This document shows, one piece after another, positions 34,701-42,848 of a stretch of 43,074 nt of DNA. The DNA lies in assembly GCA_038244535.1 (NCBI GenBank), contig JBBRTJ010000019.1:1-43074 (forward strand), read 5' to 3'. The position numbers and the translations under genes are program-made. The notes under the pieces are model-generated. The model ran no database searches, had not been told where the DNA came from, and worked only from the letters and a program-made list of their open reading frames with translations. Source of the stretch: JBBRTJ01 sp038244535. Lineage in GTDB: Bacteria; Actinomycetota; Acidimicrobiia; Acidimicrobiales; Ilumatobacteraceae. Each line of letters starts with the position of its first letter. Positions within the stretch are counted from its first letter, which is position 1.

Positions 34701-35253
34701 AGAGGCGCATCGGCCAGTACGGCCGGCGCCCGACGGGCAGGTCGGCCCGAAGCGGGTTGGCCTGGTCGCGGGCCGACAGCGTGGGTTCGCTCACGCCCCA
34801 ATCGGCCCCGATGACGGGATCGTCCCAAGCGACGCCGAGCTCGTCGGCGGGGTTGTAGTAGCCGTCGACCAGGTACGTGATGGTCATGTCGGTGAGCGCG
34901 GCGAACCCGTGGGCGACACCGGGCGGGATGTAGACGCCCAGGTGGTTCTCGCCGTTCAGGTCGAGGTTGAGCGTGGCTCCATCGGTCGGGCCGCCCTCGC
35001 GGAGATCATGGAGCACGACGCGGGCGTGACCGAACGGGACGTACCAGTAGTCGCTCTGGTGCAGGTGGTAGTGGAGCCCGACCACGGCCCCCGCGATTCG
35101 GTCGCCCCGGTTGCCTTGCACCATCTCGCGCCCGCCGTTGGGGAACCACGAGCGGCGGTAGGTCTCGATGAACCGGCCTCGTTCGTCGCCGAAGACATCG
35201 GGTTGGACGTGGAAGACACCTGCGATGACGTCGGACTCGGTGATGGTGGGCAT
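34699..35253 (-). CDS. rmlC: dTDP-4-dehydrorhamnose 3,5-epimerase family protein, divergent
   Basis: A 184-residue cupin in the place of RmlC, which epimerises C3 and C5 of dTDP-4-keto-6-deoxyglucose. The catalytic His of GLHYH, the late Tyr in YLVDGYYNP, and the Asp of LSARDQANP are kept. Two positions differ from the mycobacterial enzyme as I recall it: the Arg of RGLH is Val (VVGLH), and the Lys after that strand is Asp (HQSDYWYVP), with three residues fewer between. This could be a divergent but active RmlC or a relative with altered stereochemistry. Start ATG 35253; stop one base ahead of the rmlB ribosome site. It lies 12 bases after rmlA. Confidence 0.82.
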   Translation of the reverse strand: MPTITESDVIAGVFHVQPDVFGDERGRFIETYRRSWFPNGGREMVQGNRGDRIAGAVVGLHYHLHQSDYWYVPFGHARVVLHDLREGGPTDGATLNLDLNGENHLGVYIPPGVAHGFAALTDMTITYLVDGYYNPADELGVAWDDPVIGADWGVSEPTLSARDQANPLRADLPVGRRPYWPMRL

Positions 35254-35265
35254 GGGCTCGTTTCG

Positions 35266-36348
35266 CTACTCGACGTCGACTCGGCAGTGGTCACCGAGCA
35301 TGACCCGCAGGGCGCGGGGCTTGGCCTTGCTGCGCACGATCTCGACTTCCTTACCGATCAGGGAGTCCTCGATGCGTGGGATGTCGATGATCCGGCTGCC
35401 AGCCAGCACGACGCTGTGCTCGACCTCGCTGTGCACGATCTCGCATCCGGCATCGATGGCGGTGAAGGGCCCGATGAAGCTGTCGACGACGCGCGTGCCG
35501 GGACCGATCGCCACCGGCCCACGGATGGTCGAGCGCACGATCTGGGCGCCAGCCTCGATCACGACGCGACCTTCGAGACTGCTGGCCTCGTCGACGGTCC
35601 CATCGACGCGGGTCTTGATGGTCTCGAGGATGAGCCGGTTGGCCTCGAGCAGCGGCGTCAGCTTGCCGGTGTCGATCCACCAGCCCGCCAACTGCTCTTG
35701 GCGCACTCGGTAGCCGTTGTCGATCAGCCACTGGATGGCATCGGTGATCTCGAGCTCGCCACGCGGCGACGGCTGAATGGCGCGCACGGCCTCGTGGATC
35801 GTCGGGTCGAACAGGTACACGCCGACCAGCGCAAGGTCAGAGGCGGGGTCGGCGGGCTTCTCGACGAGACGCACGACGTTGCCATCAGCATCGAGCTCAG
35901 CGATGCCGAAACGGTGCGGGTCCGGGACCTGCTTCAGCAGGATCTGCGCCGCAGGCGGCGTGGCGTCGTCGCGGCGGGAGCGCTCGAACTCGTGCACGAA
36001 GGCGCCGAGGTCCTGCTCGAGCATGTTGTCGCCGAGGTACATCACGACGTCGTCGTCGCCCAGGAAGTCGCGGGCGATCAACATGCAGTGGGCGAGCCCG
36101 AGCGGGGCATCCTGGGGCAGGTAGGTGACCTGCACGCCGAATGCCGAACCGTCGCCCACCGCCGCCATCACCTCGTTGCGGGTGTCGCCCACGATCATGC
36201 CGATCTCGACGATCCCGGCCGCTCGCATCGCTTCGATCCCGTAGAACAAGATGGGCTTGTTGGCCACCGGGACGAGCTGCTTTGCGCTCGTGTGGGTGAT
36301 CGGCCGCAGTCGGGTGCCGGCGCCACCAGCAAGGATCAGCCCCTTCAC
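35266..36348 (-). CDS. rmlA: Glucose-1-phosphate thymidylyltransferase, long type
   Basis: A 360-residue RmlA of the long form. The GT-A domain starts LILAGGAGTRLRPITHTSAK with the subfamily's HTSAKQLVPVANKP; MYLGDNMLEQDL carries the metal Asp and RLVEKPADPASDLALVG the EKP motif; GELEITDAIQWLI follows. A C-terminal left-handed beta-helix (about 245-345, GPVAIGPGTRVVDSFIGP) distinguishes it from the short RmlA. It makes dTDP-glucose from glucose-1-phosphate and dTTP. Start GTG 36348 (VKGLILAGG) is seven bases after a TAGAAC box. First gene of the rml operon. Confidence 0.93.
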   Translation of the reverse strand: MKGLILAGGAGTRLRPITHTSAKQLVPVANKPILFYGIEAMRAAGIVEIGMIVGDTRNEVMAAVGDGSAFGVQVTYLPQDAPLGLAHCMLIARDFLGDDDVVMYLGDNMLEQDLGAFVHEFERSRRDDATPPAAQILLKQVPDPHRFGIAELDADGNVVRLVEKPADPASDLALVGVYLFDPTIHEAVRAIQPSPRGELEITDAIQWLIDNGYRVRQEQLAGWWIDTGKLTPLLEANRLILETIKTRVDGTVDEASSLEGRVVIEAGAQIVRSTIRGPVAIGPGTRVVDSFIGPFTAIDAGCEIVHSEVEHSVVLAGSRIIDIPRIEDSLIGKEVEIVRSKAKPRALRVMLGDHCRVDVE

Positions 36349-36355
36349 GAGCGCC

Positions 36356-36361
36356 GTTCTA
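36356..36361 (-). promoter_or_regulatory. Possible -10 box of the rml operon
   Basis: TAGAAC on the minus strand ends seven bases before GTG 36348; 4 of 6 match to TATAAT, with C in the last place. It lies in the 58-base gap after the LCP gene. Confidence 0.35.
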
Positions 36362-36406
36362 GCAGCCCGCTAGCGACGAGGCGGCGAGCGCCACGTGAAC
36401 GCACGG

Positions 36407-37618
36407 TCACGATGGGCACTGCTGGCTGGAGGACGGGGCGATGCCGATCGGCTTGGTCGTGGTCGGCGGAGCGATGGGCCCGGCCGAAGGGGCCGTGGTC
36501 TTGCTCGAGCCCTTCACGACCGACGTGGCCGGCGAGGTCAGCGACGGGTTGGCCGGCGAGGTCGGCGTGGATCCGAGCAGCGTCGACTTGCCTTGGAACA
36601 GCGCCAGGATCGGCCAGGCCAAGTTGGCGTCGAGGGTGACCACGGACTGCCCGTTGCGCGTCGCGACGTTGACCGGCACGGTGTAGCTGGCGACGTCGCC
36701 GAGCTTCACGGACTTCAGGCGGCCGGCGAGGCCGATGAGATCGAGCTGATCGTCGACGGTCAATGTCGACGCGGCGGCCGAGAGCAGGTTGTTGAAGGTG
36801 AACGGGTTCGACAGGTTGGTGGAGGCGACCTTGGTGGCCATCCGCTTCAGGAAGTCCTGCTGACGCGAGATCCGACCGAGATCGGCCGACGGGTCCTCTT
36901 GCCAGTTCCCTCTGCTGTCGCGGACCTCGAAATGACGGGACCGGACGTACTGGCGGGCCGAGATGCCGTTGAGCTTCACGCAACCCGTGGTCTTGATGAG
37001 GAGCCCGGTGTTGGTGTCGCGCGACTGGTGGTCGAACCAGACCGAGACACCACCGACGGCGTCGACGAGCTTCTTGAACCCGGCGAAGTCGATCTGCAGG
37101 TAGTGGTTGATCGGGATCCCGAGGTTCTCCTGGATCGTGCGCACCAGGACGGCCGGGCCCTTGCCGAACGCCGTGTTGATGCGGTTCTTGCTCTTCGTGC
37201 CCGAGATCGTGACCCACAGGTCACGAGGCAGCGACAGCAGGCTCGCCTCGCCGCTGGTGCTGTCGAGGCGCAGGATCATGATGGTGTCGGACCGGTCGCT
37301 GCCGAGGTCGGGACCTATCGACCCGTAGTCAGGGTCGGAGGGATCGGCGCCCACCCGGCTGTCGGACCCCACCAGCAGGTAGTTCTTGACGTCGGGCTGC
37401 TTGCCGTCGGCGGCCGCCGGCGCAGCCGCCCCCGGGGTCAGTGCCGAGCCCAGGGCAACCGTCGGGATGTTGTCGATCTGGCGCTTGAGGTACCACACAG
37501 ACCCACCGGCGAGCAGCAGCGCGACGGCGGTCAACGACCCGAACGCAACAACGAGCCGCTGCACCCAGGTGCGACGACCGTCGTACGCCGGGCGGCGGGA
37601 ACGTTCGCCGCGAGACAC
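36407..37618 (-). CDS. LytR-CpsA-Psr (LCP) family ligase
   Basis: A 403-residue LCP enzyme that attaches polysaccharide from a lipid carrier to peptidoglycan outside the membrane. One N-terminal helix (about 21-43) precedes the LCP domain, seen as KNYLLVGSDSR, SDRSDTIMILRLD, LLSLPRDLWVTI, RINTAFGKGP and YVRSRHFEV with DLGRISRQQDFL. The Arg and Asp residues in these segments bind the pyrophosphate. The tail (about 350-403) is rich in Ser, Thr and Pro. Start GTG 37618 is six bases after a TACCTT box. It lies just before rmlA, much as the mycobacterial cpsA-type gene sits by rmlD and wbbL (recalled gene order). Confidence 0.93.
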   Translation of the reverse strand: MSRGERSRRPAYDGRRTWVQRLVVAFGSLTAVALLLAGGSVWYLKRQIDNIPTVALGSALTPGAAAPAAADGKQPDVKNYLLVGSDSRVGADPSDPDYGSIGPDLGSDRSDTIMILRLDSTSGEASLLSLPRDLWVTISGTKSKNRINTAFGKGPAVLVRTIQENLGIPINHYLQIDFAGFKKLVDAVGGVSVWFDHQSRDTNTGLLIKTTGCVKLNGISARQYVRSRHFEVRDSRGNWQEDPSADLGRISRQQDFLKRMATKVASTNLSNPFTFNNLLSAAASTLTVDDQLDLIGLAGRLKSVKLGDVASYTVPVNVATRNGQSVVTLDANLAWPILALFQGKSTLLGSTPTSPANPSLTSPATSVVKGSSKTTAPSAGPIAPPTTTKPIGIAPSSSQQCPS

Positions 37619-37624
37619 GTGACG

Positions 37625-37630
37625 AAGGTA
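37625..37630 (-). promoter_or_regulatory. -10 box of the LCP gene, probable leaderless start
   Basis: TACCTT on the minus strand ends six bases before GTG 37618. No ribosome site is present. Confidence 0.42.
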
Positions 37631-37668
37631 CCAGCGCCCTTCGTCACGGAACCGTCACCCCCGGGTGG

Positions 37669-38448
37669 TCAACCCATCGGTGCCGCACGGACGTGAACGA
37701 CGTCGCCGGAGTGCAGCACCTCCTCGGTGCCGGTGGTCGACCGCACCACGAGCGCGCCGTCGTCGGTCACCGTCACCGCCCGTCCCTCGACGAGCCGGTC
37801 GTGGAGCTCGACGCGCACCTCACGCCCGATCGTGGCCAGCTCGGCGCGATAGCGGGTCATGATCTCGTCTGGATCGAGCCGGGCCAGGTGGTCGAGGATG
37901 GCGGCGACGAGGTCGTCGCGCTCGATCGTGCGCCCGGAGGCTTCAGCCAGCGTGGTGGCGATGCCGGCCAGGTCATCGGGTGCCCCGTCGGGCCAGCCGA
38001 GGTTGAGCCCGATGCCGACGACCACGGCTTCGACCGTCCCGGAGGCTGCCACCACGGACTCGGCCAGGATGCCGGCCAGCTTCCGATCGCCCACGACCAG
38101 GTCGTTGGGCCACTTGAGCCCTGGGCGGAAGCCGCTCAGCTCGGCGCAGGCGTCAACGGAAGCCAGACCCACGGCGTGGGTCACGAGGTGGAGCTGGTTG
38201 GGAGCCACGATCGGCCGCAGGAGCACCGACATGAGCAACGTCGCGCCCGGGGGCGACACCCACGAACGGCCGAGCCGTCCGCGGCCGGCGTGCTGGCGAT
38301 CGGCGACGAGAACCAGCCCGGCCGGCGCACCGCCGCGGGCCGCCTCGAGCAGGTCGAGATTGGTCGATCCGGTCTCCGCGACCCGGTCGATCTGCCATCC
38401 CACCAGGAGGTTTCGGCCGAGGGGGTCCACATCGGCAAACATACCCAT
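37669..38448 (-). CDS. birA: Biotin-[acetyl-CoA-carboxylase] ligase
   Basis: A 259-residue biotin protein ligase that attaches biotin to the carrier Lys of carboxylases. There is no N-terminal HTH, so it is the class I type without repressor activity. Motifs are HAGRGRLGRSW (53-63, biotin and AMP loop), LKWPNDLVVG (111-120) and the Lys of RKLAGIL (122-128). GIGLNLGWP and the SH3-like C-terminal domain (SGDVVHV) complete it. I chose ATG 38448 with GGTGAG six bases upstream; ATG 38442 is possible. Its start lies only three bases from the divergent start of accA, whose biotin domain is its natural substrate. Confidence 0.93.
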   Translation of the reverse strand: MGMFADVDPLGRNLLVGWQIDRVAETGSTNLDLLEAARGGAPAGLVLVADRQHAGRGRLGRSWVSPPGATLLMSVLLRPIVAPNQLHLVTHAVGLASVDACAELSGFRPGLKWPNDLVVGDRKLAGILAESVVAASGTVEAVVVGIGLNLGWPDGAPDDLAGIATTLAEASGRTIERDDLVAAILDHLARLDPDEIMTRYRAELATIGREVRVELHDRLVEGRAVTVTDDGALVVRSTTGTEEVLHSGDVVHVRAAPMG

Positions 38449-38451
38449 CCA

Positions 38452-40236
38452 ATGCTCACCAAGATCTTGATCGCCAACCGTGGCGAGATCGCCGTTCGTG
38501 TGATCCGCGCCGCCCGCGAGCTCGGCATCCCCACCGTGGCCGTGTACTCCGACCTCGACCGCAACGCGCAGCACGTGCGTCTCGCCGACGAGGCCTACGC
38601 CCTCGGAGGACAGACCGCGGCCGAGAGCTACCTGAACACCGCCGCCATCCTCGATGCCATCGACCGCAGCGGGGCCGACGGGGTGCACCCCGGGTACGGC
38701 TTCTTCTCGGAGAACTCCCAGTTCGCCAGAGACATCACCGAGCGCGGTGTTGCCTTCATCGGGCCACCGGCATCGGCCATCGACGTCATGGGCGACAAGG
38801 TGTCGAGTCGGCGGGCAGCCCTGGCCGGGGGTGCACCGATCGTGCCGGGCACCACCGAGTTCATGGAGTCACCCGACGAGATCCGGGCCTTCGGGGCCGA
38901 GGCCGGGTACCCGCTCGCCATCAAGGCGGCCTTCGGTGGCGGCGGGCGCGGCATGAAGGTGGTGCGCTCGGCCGACGAGATCGATGCGGCCGTCGAGTCG
39001 GCGCGCCGGGAGGCCAAGGCCTACTTCGGGCGCGACGAGATCTACGTCGAGCGCTACCTCACCTGGCCCCGCCACGTCGAGATCCAGCTCGTCGGCGACC
39101 AGCACGGCGACGTGGTCTGGCTGTCCACCCGCGACTGCTCCGCCCAGCGGCGCCACCAGAAGCTCATCGAGGAAGCCCCGGCTCCGGCGCTCCCCCCCGG
39201 CGTCGAGGAGGCGATGGGCGAGGCCGCCGTGAAGGTCGCCAAGGCCGTCGGCTACTTCAATGCCGGGACGGTCGAGTTCATCTACCAGGCCGGCGAGTTC
39301 TTCTTCCTCGAGATGAACACTCGGCTCCAGGTCGAGCACCCGGTCACTGAGGCCATCACGGGCATCGACCTGGTCGAATGGCAGATCCGGGTGGCCTCGG
39401 GCGAGCCGCTCCCCATGACCCAGGCCGAGGTCCTCGCCCTCCGGCGCGGTCACGCCATCGAGGTCCGCATCAACGCCGAGAACCCGGCCGGTGGTCGCTT
39501 CCTGCCCTCACCAGGCACGATCACCCGGCTCGTGCCTCCGGACGGGTTCGGCGTGCGCTTCGACGGCGGCTACGAGTCCGGCGACGAGATCAGCCAGTAC
39601 TACGACAACCTCGTCGGCAAGCTGATCGTGTGGGGCAAGGATCGCCCCACCGCCATCGCCCGCACCGTCCGCTGCCTCGACGAGATGATCGTCGAGGGGG
39701 TCGCCACCACGATCCCCGCCGATCTCGCCATCTTGCGCCACCCCGACTTCGCAGCCGTCGAGCACTCGACGAAGTGGGTCGAGGAGGTGCTCGACCTGTC
39801 GGGCATCGAGGCCCCGAAGAAGCCGGCCCCTGCGGTGGGCGCCGACGGTGACCCGGCACCCCTCGTCGAACGGTCCACCACCGTCGAGGTCAACGGCAAG
39901 CGCTTCGCCGTGAAGCTGTGGGTGCCGGAGGCAGCTCCGGTCGTGGTTGGCGCTGGCGCTGCGTCAACGAGCACCCGCAAGCCCACCCGCTCGGCGGCCT
40001 CGGCCGGCACCGCTGGCGGCGGCAGTGGCGACGTTGTCGTGCCGATGCAGGGCACGATCGTGAAGGTGCTCGTCGAGGTCGGTGATGCCGTCGAGATCGG
40101 TCAGGCCGTGTGCGTGCTCGAAGCAATGAAGATGGAGAACCAGATCACGGCCGAGAAGGCCGGCACGGTCAAGGAGATCAAGGTCGCCGCCGGCGCCACC
40201 GTCGGGGCCGGCGACGTCGTCGTCATCATCGCCTGA
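38452..40236 (+). CDS. accA: Acyl-CoA carboxylase alpha subunit (biotin carboxylase and biotin carrier)
   Basis: A 594-residue actinobacterial alpha subunit. Biotin carboxylase (1-450): ILIANRGEIAVRVIRAA, the ATP loop AFGGGGRGMKVV (160-171), EMNTRLQVEHPVTEAITG with the catalytic Arg, and INAENP. After a Ala/Pro/Thr-rich linker the carrier domain ends in EAMKMEN, with Lys560 the biotin site, 34 residues from the C-terminus. It carboxylates biotin for acetyl- or propionyl-CoA carboxylases; the beta subunit is not in the window. ATG 38452 is preferred to a longer frame that runs antisense over birA. The SRPBCC gene follows after ten bases. Mycobacteria have accA3 near birA too. Confidence 0.95.
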   Translation: MLTKILIANRGEIAVRVIRAARELGIPTVAVYSDLDRNAQHVRLADEAYALGGQTAAESYLNTAAILDAIDRSGADGVHPGYGFFSENSQFARDITERGVAFIGPPASAIDVMGDKVSSRRAALAGGAPIVPGTTEFMESPDEIRAFGAEAGYPLAIKAAFGGGGRGMKVVRSADEIDAAVESARREAKAYFGRDEIYVERYLTWPRHVEIQLVGDQHGDVVWLSTRDCSAQRRHQKLIEEAPAPALPPGVEEAMGEAAVKVAKAVGYFNAGTVEFIYQAGEFFFLEMNTRLQVEHPVTEAITGIDLVEWQIRVASGEPLPMTQAEVLALRRGHAIEVRINAENPAGGRFLPSPGTITRLVPPDGFGVRFDGGYESGDEISQYYDNLVGKLIVWGKDRPTAIARTVRCLDEMIVEGVATTIPADLAILRHPDFAAVEHSTKWVEEVLDLSGIEAPKKPAPAVGADGDPAPLVERSTTVEVNGKRFAVKLWVPEAAPVVVGAGAASTSTRKPTRSAASAGTAGGGSGDVVVPMQGTIVKVLVEVGDAVEIGQAVCVLEAMKMENQITAEKAGTVKEIKVAAGATVGAGDVVVIIA

Positions 40237-40246
40237 CCGCCACCCC

Positions 40247-40645
40247 GTGACGCTCGGTTCGATCCGTCACCACGTTCGCATCGACCGACCGGCCGATGTC
40301 GTCTGGGCACTGGCCGGGGACGCCACCCGCCTGCACGAGTGGTTCCCTGGCGTCACGGCCTGCCGGGTCGACGGCACCAGCCGCGTGATCACCCTGGCCT
40401 CGGGGCTCCCCCTGCCCGAGGAGATCGTCGTGAACGACCCGATCCAGCGGCGGTTCCAGTACCGCATCACGGCACCGTTGTTTGCCTTCCATCGCGGGTC
40501 GATCGACGTCCTTGATCTGGGGGACGACACCTGCGTCGTCGTGTACACCACCGATGCCGATCCCCGCACGATGGCGCTCACGATCGGTGGTGGCACGGCC
40601 GGTGCCCTCGACGAGCTCAAGCGCATCATGGAAGGACCGCACTGA
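40247..40645 (+). CDS. SRPBCC family protein
   Basis: A 132-residue START-like (polyketide cyclase/AHSA1-type) fold: IDRPADVVWALAGDATRLHEW at the start, GLPLPEEIVVNDPIQRRFQY strands, and a C-terminal helix ALDELKRIM. Such proteins bind hydrophobic ligands in a cavity; the role is unknown. Start GTG 40247 lies ten bases after accA and the stop shares a base with the sulfatase ATG (TGATG), so all three may be one operon. Confidence 0.82.
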   Translation: MTLGSIRHHVRIDRPADVVWALAGDATRLHEWFPGVTACRVDGTSRVITLASGLPLPEEIVVNDPIQRRFQYRITAPLFAFHRGSIDVLDLGDDTCVVVYTTDADPRTMALTIGGGTAGALDELKRIMEGPH

Positions 40646-42180
40646 TGGGCCGCAAGATCTTGTTCGTCACCACCGATCAGCAGCGCTACGACACCCTCGG
40701 GTGCAACGGTGGCACGGTGGCCCGCACACCGATCGTCGATGCCCTGGCCGCGTCGGGCCACCGCTACGAGCGGGCCCACCCGCAGTCAGTGGTCTGCATG
40801 CCGTCACGGTCCACGATCCTCACCGGCCAGCACCCCAGCACCCACGGCGTGTGGATGAACGGCGTTGCGTTGCCCGCCGATGCGCCGTCGGTGGCCGAGG
40901 TGCTCCACGATGCCGGCTACCGCACTGCGCTCATCGGCAAGCCTCACTTCGAGCCGTTCCTCGACCCCTTCGCCCGGTTCCCCGAGAACGGCTTCGCCCG
41001 TGACCCGCTCATCGGCACGCACCGCGGCTTCGAGCACTTCGAGACCGCCACGCACGGTGCCATGGGGCCGCTCCACTACGCCCGCTGGCTGGCGGCCACG
41101 CACCCCGAGGCCGTCGGGATGTTCTACCCGGTGCTCGACGGCACCCTCGAGGTGAACGCCGCCGGCGGGGGCGCCACCGGCGCCCCGCAGGTGCACGACA
41201 ACGCCATCACCCGCGAGTGGTACCACACCGACTGGGTTGCCGATCGCACCATCGCCTGGCTCGACTCGCTCGATGGGGGTGACGACTGGTTCTGCTGGAT
41301 GAGCTTCCCCGATCCGCACCACCCTTGGGATCCGCCGGCATCGGAGGTCGGCCGCATCGACTGGCGCGAGGTGCCCCTGCCCGCCGGGTACGTGTCCGAC
41401 GCGGCCGACCGCGAGCGCATCTTGGACGCCAAGCCGCGCCACTGGCGGGCCTGGTACGACGGGCGCCTCGTGTCGAACTACGAAGCACCGCTCCACTGGG
41501 TGCCGGCCACGCTGACCGCCGATCAGGTCCGCGAGGTCAACGCCCGCAACGCCGTCGAGTGCGAGCTGATCGACGAAGCACTCGGGCGGGTCCTGGCCGC
41601 CATCGGGCGCCGGGGCTGGGGCGACGACGTCGACATCGTGTTCACCACCGATCACGGCGAGCTGCAGGGCGACTTCGGCCTGCTGTTCAAGGGGCCGTAC
41701 CACACCGACGCGCTCATGCGGCTCCCACTCGTGTGGCGACCGGCCCCATCGGCCGGCGTGACTCCTTCGGCGATCACCCGTCCGGTCGGGTTGGTCGACC
41801 TGGCTCCCACGTTCTGCGCCATCGCCGGCCTTCCCGCGCCGTCCTGGATGGAAGGACGTGCGCTCCCCGTCGACGACGCCGATGCCGATGCTCGCGCCTT
41901 CGAACGGGTGCTGACCGAGTGGGACAGCGAGCTGTTCGGGGTCGCCGTGCACCTGCGCACGATCACCCGCGACGGCTGGGTGTGCACGACCTACCAGCCT
42001 GGCTACAGCCACGACGGCACCGAGGGTGAGCTCTACGAGCTGGCCGAGGATCCACTGCAGCAGGTCAACCGCTGGGACGACCCGGCGCTGGCCGCCCTGC
42101 GCAGCGACCTGGTGGCCGACCTGTGGGACTACCAGCCGCCGATGCGCTCGCCCCGCCTGCGGGTCGAGGCACCCGTCTGA
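40645..42180 (+). CDS. Sulfatase or phosphonate monoester hydrolase family
   Basis: A 511-residue alkaline-phosphatase-superfamily hydrolase. The formylglycine motif is CMPSR (51-55) with Cys51 as the converted residue, and TTDQQRYDTLG at the start gives the metal-binding Asp. GQHPSTHGVWMN, SFPDPHHPWDPP and TDHGELQGDFGL carry further metal and sulfate ligands. Close relatives are arylsulfatases and phosphonate monoester hydrolases; the long insert after 110 (ATHGAMGPLHYARW) resembles the latter, so the substrate is open. No signal peptide is seen, suggesting a cytosolic enzyme. A formylglycine-generating enzyme must be encoded elsewhere. The ATG overlaps the SRPBCC stop by one base. Confidence 0.87.
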   Translation: MGRKILFVTTDQQRYDTLGCNGGTVARTPIVDALAASGHRYERAHPQSVVCMPSRSTILTGQHPSTHGVWMNGVALPADAPSVAEVLHDAGYRTALIGKPHFEPFLDPFARFPENGFARDPLIGTHRGFEHFETATHGAMGPLHYARWLAATHPEAVGMFYPVLDGTLEVNAAGGGATGAPQVHDNAITREWYHTDWVADRTIAWLDSLDGGDDWFCWMSFPDPHHPWDPPASEVGRIDWREVPLPAGYVSDAADRERILDAKPRHWRAWYDGRLVSNYEAPLHWVPATLTADQVREVNARNAVECELIDEALGRVLAAIGRRGWGDDVDIVFTTDHGELQGDFGLLFKGPYHTDALMRLPLVWRPAPSAGVTPSAITRPVGLVDLAPTFCAIAGLPAPSWMEGRALPVDDADADARAFERVLTEWDSELFGVAVHLRTITRDGWVCTTYQPGYSHDGTEGELYELAEDPLQQVNRWDDPALAALRSDLVADLWDYQPPMRSPRLRVEAPV

Positions 42181-42188
42181 TCAGCCCC

Positions 42189-42201
42189 GGCGGGTGCCGC
42201 C
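42189..42201 (+). terminator. Weak hairpin after the sulfatase gene
   Basis: GGCGG and CCGCC with loop GTG, then TCGTTCT, begin eight bases after the stop. The stem is short, so terminator function is only possible. The rest of the 130-base gap (42181-42310) shows the TAGCCT box of the next gene and nothing else I can support. Confidence 0.3.
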
Positions 42202-42295
42202 TCGTTCTGGTCCGCTCCGTCGCATCGGCGGGTCAGACTGCACCGAGAACCGACCAGCCGGGCACGACGGACTCGGGCCAGTGAAGCCCTTCGCG

Positions 42296-42301
42296 TAGCC
42301 T
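42296..42301 (+). promoter_or_regulatory. -10 box of the gene at 42311, probable leaderless start
   Basis: TAGCCT ends nine bases before ATG 42311, the same hexamer and spacing as before the gene at 27397. Confidence 0.45.
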
Positions 42302-42310
42302 GATGCACCT

Positions 42311-42790
42311 ATGAGCGAGCTCGAGATCCCCCGCTTCGGCGTCCTCCTGGCCCCCTACATCGGCCAGGTTCCCGCCGACGCCAGGCCTCGCTTCCTGGCG
42401 CTGCTCGAGCGGGGCGCGGCCGAGCGCTACCGCACGTGGGCCGAAGCCCTGCCGGAGCACGCCGAATCGCTGCTGGCGTGCTCGGCGTCCGAGGACGAGA
42501 TCGCCGACCGGGTCGAGGCAGTGTTCACCCTCGATCCCGCACTGGGCGACGTGCTCCACGGCCTCCTGGGCGGGGCACGTGAGACGTACTACGCGGCCTT
42601 CGCCGGCTACGACGTGTGGGACCAGTTGCGCATCCAAGCCGATGCCGAACGTCAGGGTGCGGCGGCGTGGCGGGGCATCGCGGCAGGGCATCCCGACGCC
42701 CACGTGGTGGCCGAGCTGGCCACGTGCTCAGCGCTCGAAGAGGCCAGCGCCGACCGCCTCGACGCGCTGGTCGCCGCCCACGCAAGCTGA
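42311..42790 (+). CDS. Hypothetical helical protein
   Basis: A 159-residue acidic, Ala- and Glu-rich protein that I do not recognise. It starts MSELEIPRFGVLLAPYIGQ, has two Cys (C57 and C138 area), no signal or membrane helix, and predicted helices throughout (RPRFLALLERGAAERYRTWAEAL; LEEASADRLDALVAAHAS). Codon use matches its neighbours. Its own -10 box argues that it is transcribed alone. The 3' end shows a weak tandem copy of the last codons just beyond the stop. The lpd-like gene faces it 58 bases away. Confidence 0.7.
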   Translation: MSELEIPRFGVLLAPYIGQVPADARPRFLALLERGAAERYRTWAEALPEHAESLLACSASEDEIADRVEAVFTLDPALGDVLHGLLGGARETYYAAFAGYDVWDQLRIQADAERQGAAAWRGIAAGHPDAHVVAELATCSALEEASADRLDALVAAHAS

Positions 42791-42844
42791 GCCGAGCAGA
42801 CCTCTTCGACGCGCCGGTCGCCCCGTACGCGAGCCGAAGCGGGC
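42758..42844. repeat. Degenerate tandem duplication at the 3' end of the hypothetical gene
   Basis: A stretch of about 40 bases from 42758, covering the last codons of the 42311 gene, recurs from 42805 at about 70-75 percent identity (shared TCGACGCGC, GGTCGCC, ACGC and AGC blocks in register at a 47-base offset). This looks like an old partial duplication after which the second copy lost coding function. Confidence 0.5.
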
Positions 42845-42848
42845 TGAG

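Noticed and set aside
34909..36639. Long plus-strand frame across rmlC and rmlA
   Set aside because: It reads antisense to two clear genes, with Val/Asp/Gly-biased composition and no motif.
37693..38451. Upstream extension of accA covering birA in reverse
   Set aside because: Similarity to biotin carboxylase begins at 38452; the extension is antisense to birA.
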